Positions 45,201 through 60,644 of a DNA stretch of 64,000 bases are shown piece by piece (the stretch's first letter is position 1; the number at the start of each line of letters is the position of its first letter). The notes beneath the pieces are model-generated. The model was not told the DNA's origin, did no database searches, and saw only the letters and a list, made by a program, of their open reading frames with translations. This stretch comes from Odontesthes bonariensis (Eukaryota; Chordata; Actinopteri; Atheriniformes; Atherinopsidae). The stretch lies in the NCBI RefSeq assembly GCF_027942865.1, contig NC_134529.1, positions 17,164,467 to 17,228,466 of the forward strand, given 5' to 3'. Position numbers and translations under genes: made by a program.

Positions 45201-47816
45201 ATGTAGAACATTTTCTATACCAGCCCCTATTATGATGTATACGTGTGGGAAAGGGGTTTATCTGTGATCTTAAGTAAAGAAACGTGTGCCATCAGGAAAT
45301 ATCAAAGGTCAACCTATAACGCAGCCTATAAAATTAGGTGAGCTGGACACGGAAGTGGGAAATGAAAAAAAAAAGAAACCGGCAACATGACAGAAACTAG
45401 AGAAAGCATGACAAAAAAGGAACCCCAGTAATGTTCCTTAGATTTAAAAAGGCCAAGAAATAATAAGCAAGTAGTTTGATAGCTTAATCCCTGTTTTCAA
45501 CATGGTTCAAAGTAAACCAGTACAATCCAGTCTCCCATTTAAAACCGCAAACTGTCTGACATGACGCCTACTGAACCATACACCAAGCCTGTGTGCTAAA
45601 ATCAGTCTGCAGTGCATTAACGGGGAAAAAAAAAAAAAAAGATCCACCTACACCTGGTGGTTTCCATGACCCTTCTCATTTTCAGTTAGCTTATCTCACT
45701 GCTGGCCTCTGTGACGGATGTGATTATTCGCGCCTTGTTATCAAAGCAACTGCAGATAAAACGTAGTCTGAGTGACTGATCAAACCGTTTCCTTTCAACA
45801 GATTAAAGCCGATTACAGTAGCAGTGGCAACGTCGGGCCCAACCTGTGTGACTATTTGTCAAATCTGGGGTTTTTTTTGGTCTGGGAGAACAAGGCCCTT
45901 GAAGACGAAGGAGAAGACACCCTGAAACACACGGACACCGGCAGGGAGTAGCAGCTGGCAGCGTGCCGTCGCAGTCTGTGCTCCCCTAATTGCAACTGTA
46001 TGCCAAAGATTAAAGGAAGTAAATGCGCTTCTATCAATTATTCATTTCCTTGATGTATCAGAGTGAATCATCGGAATAAATGGAAAAAACTCTCCCCAGA
46101 AGCCTCTCCCACTGTAAACTAATTTGCTCTGAATTCATTGCATCCCTGTTGTCTTTATGTTGGCTGATGATGCCCCCTTTATGGATGTCTAAAACACACA
46201 GCTGGAGTGCTAGAGGAATTTTTTTTTTGGCATCCACACAAGGTATTTTTGGGGAAGTATGCTCGGAACACGATCCAGAGGAGGATGAATCAACATTTGT
46301 GTTTTGTTGGACTGGAGCCGTAGCTGGTAATGCACCTAAGGATAAAAGCACTCCATTTGAAGGTGGGATCTGACTGACCCCACCAGCTCACAAAGTCTGC
46401 TATTGTATAAACCATTTGTGCCAGATCCCTGTTTTAGTGCTGTGACCCAGATTTACGGCGGGAAAAAAAAAATGCTAATCACAAGATCAGGGGACCTGCA
46501 GGTGTTGGCCTGTAACATTTCAGTTCATATTTCATAAAGCTTCGCCTTCACCCGTTAAGTGACGTTGGAGAGCCTGTGGAGACCCTTAATCTAGATATTT
46601 TCAGAAGTATTCAAAGCATGTGGGGTCAACTTCTGGTGAATTTCCCAGAACCGGCCAGGCCCAAATGCCTCTGGGATGCCAAATATAGCACATGAGAAGT
46701 GTGACACAGAAAGGCAGTGCTGCTCAAAGACTCTTAGGCCAGCTGCTGAGTGAGCCAGCAACGACCAGGGGCCACCCTGCTCCCACTTCACTGTGCTGTG
46801 GTCTACCCCCCCCTCCAACCAACCTGGGAGGTGACGTAGATTTTTAGACATTCATCACACACGGCCTTCCTGCAGCAGGGCAGGGATGCGATTGTTTTCT
46901 CCACCAGGCACACCCGGCAACTTTGCATCTCGCTCTCCTCACCGGCCTGCTCCCTGTACAAACGGTTGGAGATATCCCCGAACGGATCCACCAGGTCGTC
47001 CAACGAGTACGGCACCGGTTCGGGACTCGTTCCCCCCATCTGTCCTGTCTCCAGATCAATCTCTGTTGCGTCAGATGTGAGCGTGTCATCGTGGCGGTCT
47101 GTGATTTCAGCGTCTGTTCGGTGTCTGTCGTTGGCGATGCAATAAACAGTGCAGTAGACGTGCTCCTTGGCACTAAAAGGCTCCCCCAAACTCGGTGGAT
47201 TGCTGTCACTGTCACATATATGATGACACTGCTCTGTAACGGTTAAATATTCAACTCCTTGAACACCCGAAGTCGCTAACTCGCTCAGGGTTGGCTCGTT
47301 TTGTGTTTCCGGATGCCCCGTTTCTCCGTCCGACTTTTTACACTCGCCACATTCAGCTCCACATAGGTCCGTAACGTCGTTATTAACGCTTCCCTCGTTG
47401 GTTTCATGTTCGGCTCCGCTCTGCATCCGACTATTTGTGTTTAAATGGAAAGAGTGTGATTTGGAATCCCCGAAATTCCTCCTCAAAATCTCGACAGCGC
47501 TCGCGCTCCTCTTCGCTTTTCCTCCGCCGTTGCAGTTGTTGTTGTTGTTGCCCTCCGCTTCCCTCTCCACATCGCCGCTCCTCTCCTCCGAGTCTCTGCC
47601 GCCTCCGTCGAGTGATAACCGGGAGTTTGACCGGATGACACGTCGGTTCAAATCCCTCACCGGCCGCTCAACTTTACCGTCCGTGAGGGAACTTTCTGTC
47701 GGAAGGTTGCGGGACAATTTCGCCCTCCCCTCCTCGAAACTGCTGATAAAACTCGGCATCTTAGAGGCGTCAGCTATCGGTCCGTCATCTTCCATCCCCG
47801 ATGTGGCTCTCCCCAT
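39120..47816 (-). CDS. rnf217: E3 ubiquitin-protein ligase RNF217 (RBR, membrane-anchored)
   Basis: Seven coding exons (46824-47816, 43986-44207, 42367-42531, 41405-41502, 41216-41319, 39758-39829, 39120-39202) give 578 residues; human is 542. RNF217 is a RING-between-RING ligase that passes ubiquitin through a cysteine on RING2; the mouse protein is reported to act on the iron exporter ferroportin. Seen: a long polar N terminus with an Asn run, RING1 at about 300-346 (SCRVCLVEKTIASLPCCRKA to CPITEC), IBR at about 383-429 (KPCPQC, FVWCFKCHAPWH), and RING2 at about 456-485 (CPQCKIHIQRTEGCDHMTC). Cys469 in GCDHM is the expected catalytic residue. A C-terminal membrane segment covers 532-559 (VLIAPVVILLVVVFGALALV), followed by a basic tail CKRRKKQQ. 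The true ATG at 47816 is the first in the frame. Confidence 0.95.
39758..39829 (-). CDS. rnf217: rnf217 exon 6: membrane segment
   Basis: Acceptor TGTCCGCAG, donor G|GTAACA. Encodes TKVLIAPVVILLVVVFGALA and LVI, a strongly hydrophobic helix. Confidence 0.92.
41216..41319 (-). CDS. rnf217: rnf217 exon 5
   Basis: Acceptor ATGTTGTCAG, donor G|GTAAGT. Encodes FFGDHTSNLSVFGCKYRYLP to LVRGSVC, near-identical to human. Confidence 0.95.
41405..41502 (-). CDS. rnf217: rnf217 exon 4: RING2 catalytic segment
   Basis: Acceptor TCCTTCAG; encodes IHIQRTEGCDHMTCAQCNTN to RCGERYRHL. The donor AG|GTCCGA is weak at +3 to +5. Confidence 0.93.
42367..42531 (-). CDS. rnf217: rnf217 exon 3: IBR and start of RING2
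   Basis: Acceptor TTCATGTAG, donor AAG|GTAAGA, 55 codons: IQCSSCQFVWCFKCHAPWHN to QRNAQKCPQCK. Confidence 0.95.
43986..44207 (-). CDS. rnf217: rnf217 exon 2: end of RING1, start of IBR
   Basis: Acceptor TGTTTCCCAG, donor AAG|GTAAGG, phase 0. Encodes LWAGKALIRCPITEC to NRSEHKYK, including FLELSQLDSSTKPCPQC. Confidence 0.95.
44208..46823 (-). other. rnf217 intron 1 and remaining introns
   Basis: No exons are seen in 44208-46823 (A-runs near 45034 and 45626). The other rnf217 introns (39203-39757, 39830-41215, 41320-41404, 41503-42366, 42532-43985) are also empty, except an AT-rich perfect inverted repeat AATATATCTAT/ATAGATATATT near 41071-41096 and short G- or C-runs near 40920 and 42337. Confidence 0.55.
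46824..47816 (-). CDS. rnf217: rnf217 exon 1: N terminus and start of RING1
   Basis: 331 codons, MGRATSGMEDDGPIADASKM to CLKIYVTSQ, donor CAG|GTTGGT, phase 0. Contains an AAC-coded Asn run (GNNNNNCNGGG), a Ser/Arg-rich stretch, an acidic DLVDPFGDI segment and the first six RING1 Cys. Confidence 0.95.
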
Positions 47817-50800
47817 TTAGTGAGCAGGTCTGCCCCGGGTGGACCCCTGCCTGCTTCCCCGTCTCTTCCCTTCAACTCGGACTGCCAAAACAAAACAAAG
47901 CAGGCAGCTCGCTGCTTCCGGGTGCAGTCGTAAGCATGCGGGGGAGCGGTGATAGGCCAATGGGAAGCCTAGTGGTGGAGCGCAGCCAAAGATCCTCTAG
48001 TGTTAGCAGAATAATTACTGGGAAAAGTAATGCTTTAACTGACTGTGAACAAGTTGAACCCCCCCCCCCCCCCCCCAGCTAACATGTCACCTGAAAGTTT
48101 TGGAATAATTTGGAATTGTTCATGTTTCTCCATGAACATAATCCAAAATTGAACAAAGGTGACCCAGTTCAACAAATAGCCAACACAATTTACACTGAGT
48201 TAAGTATTTACTGAAGAAATGTATATATTGCATATCTGTGCGTGGAAGGAATATGTGAACGACACGATGAGCAGCCAAATTTAAAGCCAAGTTAAAGTCA
48301 TGTGTGCCCACACACTGGGATAACAATCAGGTGTCATTGGATGCCTTGTTTTATTGAAACATCAGGGACACACCAAAGCTTGAGGAGAATGAGCACAATG
48401 CAAAGTCAATCCCCTCCGAAAGCTCCTCTCATCTCCCTGAGTATTTACAGATATGCAAGTTATGAGAGGGTGATGCACAATCTGGGTCATTCCCTGTCTA
48501 GTAAACCTGCAGTGTTTACACTTCTGACTCGAGACACTGAGGCCTCTTATCTGGAGGACCCTGGCTGCTCAGGGCTCATGATAGTACAATAAGGTTAGCC
48601 TGACTCTTCACAATGACTCTTTGCCTGCTTACACCCATCACAAAAACAACCGACCAACATTTGGTGTGGGGGAAAAGTTGTTCCAAGATGATATGTAGTA
48701 CTCGTCAAGTTGCAAGAGATGTTTAGTCTCTGTCAGTTATTGCTGCACACCGTATAGTGAAAGGCAAGATTCATCTACTTTCTTACCACTTACAGATATG
48801 TAACATTGGATCACTTTTTCCTGACTGCCAGGCTTTATGGAAGCCTTTCTTGTTAAGCAAAGCGAACCTCTTAAATCCATTCATACTTGTCACAGTGGGT
48901 GTCCAATCCAGAATACGAGTGCCGGGGACGCAAGCATCTGCTGGGCTGCAACAAACTTTGCGCCAGTACGTCAGTCTGACCTAACTTTGATTCACTGCCA
49001 AGCAGTGATCTGAGACCTCGATTGGCCAATTGTGCGTTTACTCTTTATGACTGAAAGTCTGTTTTGGTGTTATTGACCTCATCGAGCCCTACGATGGTGA
49101 TTGGTGTCTTAATGGTGGCCAAGTCCGTGCTCACAGACCAAAATATGCATGTTATTAATGTTTGCCTTGACTCAATTGTAATCATTGAAGAGCAGCAGTG
49201 TGCTGTTTGCAGTTTGCATGGTGCCCACCGGGTCCCCCTACCCTCCATCACTGTTACCTCCTTCTGCCATCACACTCTGCTTTCATTATTATCATCACTA
49301 CTATGATTACTGGCTGCTTTTCGTTGCGGGCCAGTTTCTTTCTATTGCATCATGGCATTCTTCTTTTCTTTTTTCCCCCCTTAAAATCCCTCCTTAATTC
49401 ATAGCAGCCCATTATTTCCTTTCATCAGAACTAAAAACGTGAACGTGGTGGGAAGAAGGCAGTTTGAGCTGCCACATTTTTAGTTCAGCACTGTCGGCAC
49501 AACCTGCAAGCAGACCTAACCGGCTGTCACACGTCTTCATTAATGCCACGGCCATTTGTTTTCTTGTCCCGGCCGTGATCAGCTGTGTTTCAGCTGAGGC
49601 AGCCAACGATGTTAAAAGACCTTTTACAAGTGCAATTACCAGCCTGCGACACAACACCTGAGAAACTACCAGACTTTTTTTTGTTGTTGTTGTTGTTCCG
49701 TGCTTAACAGGTCAGCCAGTGAGAAAAAGTGTGCGTGATAGAAATTGATATTCAAACTACTTCCAACTCAGTTTTTTCATTCAAGAGCAGGATTTTAGTC
49801 TAAGTTGGGTAGATGTTTCATGTCTTACTTTTACACTGTTATTCTCAGGAATTTAAGTATTGAGTTGACTATTGAATGAGTATTGAATTCACTCAATGAG
49901 GGTGCAAGATCACCCGTGACCCTGCTCCTTTAGCACTTCCTATCAATGACTGCAAGAGAAGGTTTAGGAGGTAGTGATAACTCCATGACTGATTCGAACA
50001 TGATCAAGGTTTTTGAGATGTTCTTTTTAGATATTAAGATCATTTACCAATGGAGAACAGGCCTGGTTTCCTTTTTGTCATTTGAGAGGTTTTTTTATTA
50101 TTTGATCGAACGACACAGCACTAATCAGCACTTAGCTGACAACAGCAGCTCGGCAAAAACAACAGAGAACAGACGACAAAGAAGACCTTCCTTCTCCACT
50201 CTCTACTTTAATCCCAGCAGTCTAGTTTATGTACAGTCACCAAACCTGTAATAAAACCATCATAAATAGAGAAGGAGTTCACATACATGTTTGGAGCCAG
50301 TGGCGAACTGTGACAAATCAACCCAGAACCCCAGAATTATTGGATATGTTGCTTGCAAATTGGCGCATTTCCTACAGTAAGAACATTGATATATGTGTAG
50401 AGATTATTGCAAAACCTTAAATGCAACGCTGTTCTCAGCAGTGGAACCCTTTACCTTTTCAGTTGCTGATCAATTAAATCAAAGAACTGCAAATGTCTTC
50501 AAGAGGGAAAAAAGGGCTTTTCTTTTAGAACTTTACAGTCGCTTGATTCTATGTCCATCGACAAGCAAATCATGGCTTTAATCTCTCTCCACTGCAAATT
50601 TAAAGCCCTCTGTGTGGTAGTGCGGGTTTAGAGCGACACAAAAAGGCGCTGCTGACTGGTCCAAAGTCAAACTTGGATCAATCAGCACTGAAGACAATCA
50701 AGGAGCGATGTAGATTGTTACAACTTTACGATGAATTCTTATTTCCTTATGTCTGTGAGTCATTCTCGGTGAGCTTTGCCTTCAGTTTTTAAGTGGTGTT

Positions 50801-51252
50801 GAGTTTCGGTGCAGATTGCGCTTTCACAGGATCTGGGTTAAGCGTTGTACGGTTCACCATGACAAAAAAACAATGAGCTGCAGTACAAAGTCCCATGTGT
50901 AGACACACACGCTCACACACAGATAATGATCACTTTATATTTCTATAATCCTTTCTGACTGGTGGAAGGTTTGCTGCTCATTACAGATGCCAAACTGGAG
51001 CTGTCCAGGCGATCGATAATGATAACAGAGTGTTAGTTAATGTCAAACTGATCAACTCCATCAAAGGCAACTTAGTAAATAAATTCACTTTCAATTCAAA
51101 TGGTGTCACTATATAATCTGACTGTCTCTTTGTGTTAGGCCTCAATGAAATGGAAGTGTGGCCATTTTTACACTTTTCTGATTTAATTTGTTAAGAAAAG
51201 TGTGCTGCTGACATTTCAAATAGGAATCAATGGGCAATTTGCACTATACTAG
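47817..51252. other. rnf217 5' flank and intergenic region
   Basis: The first few hundred bases upstream of the rnf217 ATG should hold its 5' UTR and promoter. No other exon is recognised up to the hAT element at 51253. Includes the C18 run at 48059-48076 and a (TTG)n stretch near 49681-49695. Confidence 0.5.
48059..48076. repeat. C18 homopolymer (G18 on the rnf217 strand)
   Basis: Eighteen consecutive C on the plus strand, 243 bp upstream of the rnf217 start codon; on the minus strand it is a G-run able to form quadruplex structures. Confidence 0.85.
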
Positions 51253-51887
51253 TAGGGATGGGAATTGTTAGGAATTTAGCAATTCCGGTTCCATTATTGA
51301 TATCGCTTATCGTTTCGGTTCCTTATCGGTTCTCTTATCAATTCTCATCCAATTATATAGGCTAGTACAAATATAGTACAATATATAACTCTATATATCT
51401 AACTCTGCGTCACTGTTGCAGTCCTCGTCAACTAAATGTTAATGTCAGATGGAAATTATTCATACAGCATGTGGCTAACATTATTACAACAGGGCTCAGA
51501 AGTTTTGAATGCCCGTTGGACGGGTCGCAGGAACGGGGGACTTTCATTAATAATATTAATTATATTATTAGTGTTGTTGTTGTTAATAACTGCTCTGCCG
51601 TGCTTGTTTCCTGCCATTTCCATAGCGATAGCGGCGCGCCAGAGAAATTTATAATATAACTTTTTTTCAGTGGGAGAAATACAATGTGTGGCGGGAGTGC
51701 GTGACAAAAGACTTCTGCCTCGACGCCATGTTGGAAAAGTTCTGAGACAAAACATGAAGTGTGCACATGACGTCATCGTGCAAATGCATCAGATGTTAGC
51801 AGAACCTATAAACGGGATCGTTAGACAGGCGGATTAACGATTCCACGGAATCGAACTACTGGGAGCGGTTCTCGATTCCCATCCCTA
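51253..51887. mobile_element. 635-bp hAT-type non-autonomous transposon with 8-bp TSD
   Basis: Ends TAGGGATGGGAATTG and CGATTCCCATCCCTA are inverted copies, flanked on both sides by the exact 8-bp duplication TATACTAG (51245-51252 and 51888-51895). Inside the ends are further blocks (GAATTTAGCAATTCCGGTTC; AACGATTCCACGGAATCGAA). An 8-bp duplication and this length fit a deletion derivative of a hAT element. No intact transposase. Confidence 0.88.
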
Positions 51888-51895
51888 TATACTAG

Positions 51896-54711
51896 TACTG
51901 ATATGTCAATATCGTGCTGATATTATCGCAATTTGTTTGCGGCTGACAAATTCCAAACATAACTGAAGGCGGATTGGTTTTTGTACAGTTTTTTTTATCA
52001 TTTCTTACTTCTATTTTGAGTGTAATTCACCTGCCGAAAAATGAGACTAAAAACGCCAAAAGCGAAGATGAATTAGTCTGACAGCTAAATGTTTTCTATC
52101 CGACACCACAGCTTAGTTTGAGCCTCTATGATGAAGTGAAAGTGAATTTCCGGCCCAGACTGAGCAGTGACTGAAAGAATTACAGACTATGGTGCAACTA
52201 ATTCTGTTTCCTCTCATTGTCCACATACTGTCCCCTTTTAAATACACTGTACAGTTAGAAGAAATAAAACATAGTAGTCCCACTTATACACAACATCATA
52301 CATTATTAGTCAACTAGAAAAAACAGTAAACACGGCCACACGTGAATAAAAAACGTCTAGTAGATCAAAGTTACGTTTCATTGTTTTACACTGTAGTAGC
52401 TATTTCTCTCCTGCAGACACGTTAGAGTCTTATTTATAGAAAAAAAAACACAGAAGTTCACATTTAGAACACTCTTTTTGAAGGGAGTTGAGGAGCATTC
52501 AACAAACCGGACAGTTCCCATTTTTACAAAGCTAGTTAGTCACACGCGGCATGAGATTAAATATGCAACTGTTTCGAAACACCTCATGCAAACACACAAA
52601 ATGCCGTCTCAGTCCTCCGGAGAGACCGTCGGCGGAGCCACTCCGAATGTATCCCGCAGAGTTTTATTACAAAACTGATAAACTGCTGAATGTAACTGGC
52701 AGAGGGGAGGTGGTCTTGAGGGAACAGTCTGGTAGTCTACTCTTATGTGAAGAGAAGCCCCCCCTTAAGTGTTCCTTGGTGGAAGGAGAAGGCTTAAACT
52801 TTTGGTCCGGTGATTAAAACACAAAAGCCACATTTAGTCACATTTCCAGAAGGAGTCAGTACATTTTCTCACAACGGAATAAAAGAAAAAAAACCTGCTG
52901 TCTGCCTGGATTTTCTGTGATTTGCGATATCTTTCTCTTTCTTTCATGGAAACCCTGCGCAGTAAGCGTGAGACCTGTTTGTTTTTCGTCCCGGTCTGTT
53001 GCTAAACAAGTCCATGAAATGAATCAGTTGGCACTTTCGTCATTGAAATTCGGGCCTTGAGGTAAAGCTGCTACGCCTCCCTCTTTCCTCAGGGGTAATT
53101 TTAGTCCACTAGTGAGGGCTTATGTGTTCAGTGTCATCAAGGATTCAGCCACTGCTGCTTTTCCCGTGTCAGTCTTACCAATCTTTATCAGCCTCTAGCA
53201 GCTTGTAGGAGAATTAAAAGAACAAATAAATGAATCTAGAAGCGTCTCTTTTCTTGTAACCATAATTTTTTTTCTCTCTACAATCAGACTTTTCTTCCAA
53301 AGACACAAGACATGTCAAAACTCAGGCTGCTCTGACTGTGATTGTCATTTCTGTAAAGGGTGTGTCTTCTCTCTGAGTAAGCGTTACGTGCAGCACATTG
53401 CGGCTGCTTTTGAACTATTTCTGTCTTTTCAGAAGAGCGCGATACCGCTTATGATAATGCCGATTGGGCGCTTTATCTGCCCTCCAGCACTTTTTTTTAA
53501 GAATAAAATGAAGAAAAAAAGGGAAACACTCCCCTGCTGAAACATGTGACTAAGGGGGATGGAAAATGGCTGCCTGACCACCCTCTTCTGACACCTATCT
53601 ACCTTTATGTGTCTGTCTTGAGTGGAAGACAAAATATCTAGAAAGCAAAAGACATCCCGAATAACTGCTTGTCTTTAGATGGCAGAGAAAATACTCCTGT
53701 CAGCTGGGATGCCTCAGCTCAGAAGCACGGGTCATCAGATGTGCCTCGGCCTGTCGATCAAGAGTCCAGTCTTTCTGTCAGGCAGACAGAATTTCTTTTG
53801 TAAACATTGAGATTCACATTAGTAGTTAAAGAGATGAGTGGTAGATCTGTTATAAGCTTGTGCATGTGTGTGTGTTCACATGTCTGCTTCTTGTCCACAT
53901 GCAGGTATGAGGTGAGAGCATGGAAGTTTGACACATCACACTGTTGGTTAACATTCATGAAACAACTTGAGTTCAGTCCACGACTTGCACCGCGATCCAT
54001 CTTCTCTGTCACAATGGGTTCACGGGTGCACCAAATAGTAGGTATGAGAAAAGAGAAGTCAAACATTCCTTGATCGGTAGTCTTGTGCGCAGGTTCCTGG
54101 TTAGAAGTCTGGTGTGAAATCTGTCAGGCACCAAGAGCATAAAGTTCCAGATAAGCTTAAATGGGCTCGGTTGTGTACACAGGGATGAAGCTCTGGGTTG
54201 ACTTTGTTTGAACTCTTTGGTCTGCGCAATACTTTACCTCAAAAGGCTTTGAGACTTTCTGCTTTAGCTTGAAGGAACGGGGCTCGAAATTAACATTTTT
54301 TTTTGACAGCAGGAATGTAAATTCTCATCGGAAGCCTGAGGAAACGCATTGCCAATGAGTCGTTGCCTCTTTGCTTTCCTTCACAGTGCAGATATCCATT
54401 AGCACAATAGAGGGAGCAAGTCATTGGCTCCTAATTGGGTTACACAAAACATCTCAGTGTGGGTCCTGCAGTTACCATGTTCAGCCACGTGATGTCAGTG
54501 TTTCACCAGGAACTCCTTTAGCAGGCAGACAGAGCCGCAAGACGCCATCTGATCGAGCATTTGGGGGATTTGTGTTTGGAAAAGCAGAGTGTAATCTGTT
54601 CTCTGTCTCCTTTTCTGTGTCTCTGTTTGTTAAAAGAGGGTTGGAGAGGTAAAAGCAGGATTTCAAGCTGTGATCGCTGGTAAGGCAGCTCTCCCGGAGT
54701 AGCTCCTGGAT
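51896..54711 (-). other. nkain2 3' UTR/downstream region
   Basis: No exons recognised. Part should be the nkain2 3' UTR on the minus strand; AATAAA (minus) at 52663-52668 is one candidate end, and the stop codon itself overlaps an AATAAA that is too early to be used. Confidence 0.4.
52663..52668 (-). terminator. Candidate poly(A) signal of nkain2
   Basis: AATAAA on the minus strand about 2 kb past the nkain2 stop; tentative because the 3' UTR length is unknown. Confidence 0.25.
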
Positions 54712-59725
<5,014 letters not shown>

Positions 59726-59959
59726 TTAATTAGAGAAAGCCTACATCGATGGTTAACATCTGGGAACCTCCCACCACAAATGATTCATTGCTTTCGGCAT
59801 CTTACACCTACAGAGGTCTCATTGGAACATCTTGTACTTGAACCACCTCCTCCGTTGCTGCCTGCTAACCCTGCTAATCAGAGATGTGGGCATAAAACTG
59901 CTTCCAGTGAAAATTTGGCCTCAACTCTATGAAAATCAGTGATGCAAATCGTATTCTAT

Positions 59960-60002
59960 TTTGGGGAGTAAGGCTGAGAATTATGCAGGAATACATTCAC
60001 GC
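59960..60002. repeat. Direct repeat copy 1
   Basis: GGAGTAAGGCTGAGAATTATGCAGG...TTCACGC; the second copy is at 60603-60644. Confidence 0.6.
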
Positions 60003-60602
60003 CTAGGGAGTGCGCTTAACTCCTAAATTATCAAGGATAGTTCCACAGATTCTCGAGCTGAGAAGCTGCCAGCAGGTGGTTGCTCTCCTCAGACAGAGCA
60101 CAGAGCCTGGACTTCTGAAGAGAGGAAGCATTTTACTTTGATGTTGCAGAGCTCATAAAAGGGTACTTCTTTTCCTTGATAAGCAGCGCACTTTCTCATT
60201 TATTCAGTGAGATTTCGTAACATCCAGCATAAGATGGATTTAGAACGTCACTGCAGAGATGAAAAGAACACTTTTTGCTCAAGTCAGCAATAAACAGGGA
60301 TATGTCCAAATGCCATGTTGCAGCAGGCACCATGCACACAGAGGAATTTTCATTTGCAAAACAAATGGCCAGTGTTGGAAGTAACATGTTTCAGCCTAGA
60401 GTACTCCTGTAAAACTAAGCAACGGTTTAGTCAGTTGAAGTGATCGTGTGCTGCCATGCAGAAAGATGTTTTCCCTGTACCTTGATGAGATATTTGCTGA
60501 AATGAAGGTCAACCTCAAAAAGACATTTGACATGGTTTAACACGTGTTTTAGCCACAGCAAACACTGGCATGCAAAAGAATGAAGGGCTTGCGTAATCTT
60601 TT

Positions 60603-60644
60603 TTTGGGAGTAAGGCTAAGAATTATGCAGCGATAGTTTCACGC
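60603..60644. repeat. Direct repeat copy 2
   Basis: GGAGTAAGGCTAAGAATTATGCAGC...TTCACGC; about 85% like the copy 640 bp to the left. Probably two relics of one dispersed repeat. Confidence 0.6.

Noticed and set aside
49064-49306. Plus-strand frame MVLLTSSSPTMVIGVLMVAK
   Set aside because: Looks hydrophobic but has no splice or domain support and lies in plain intergenic sequence.
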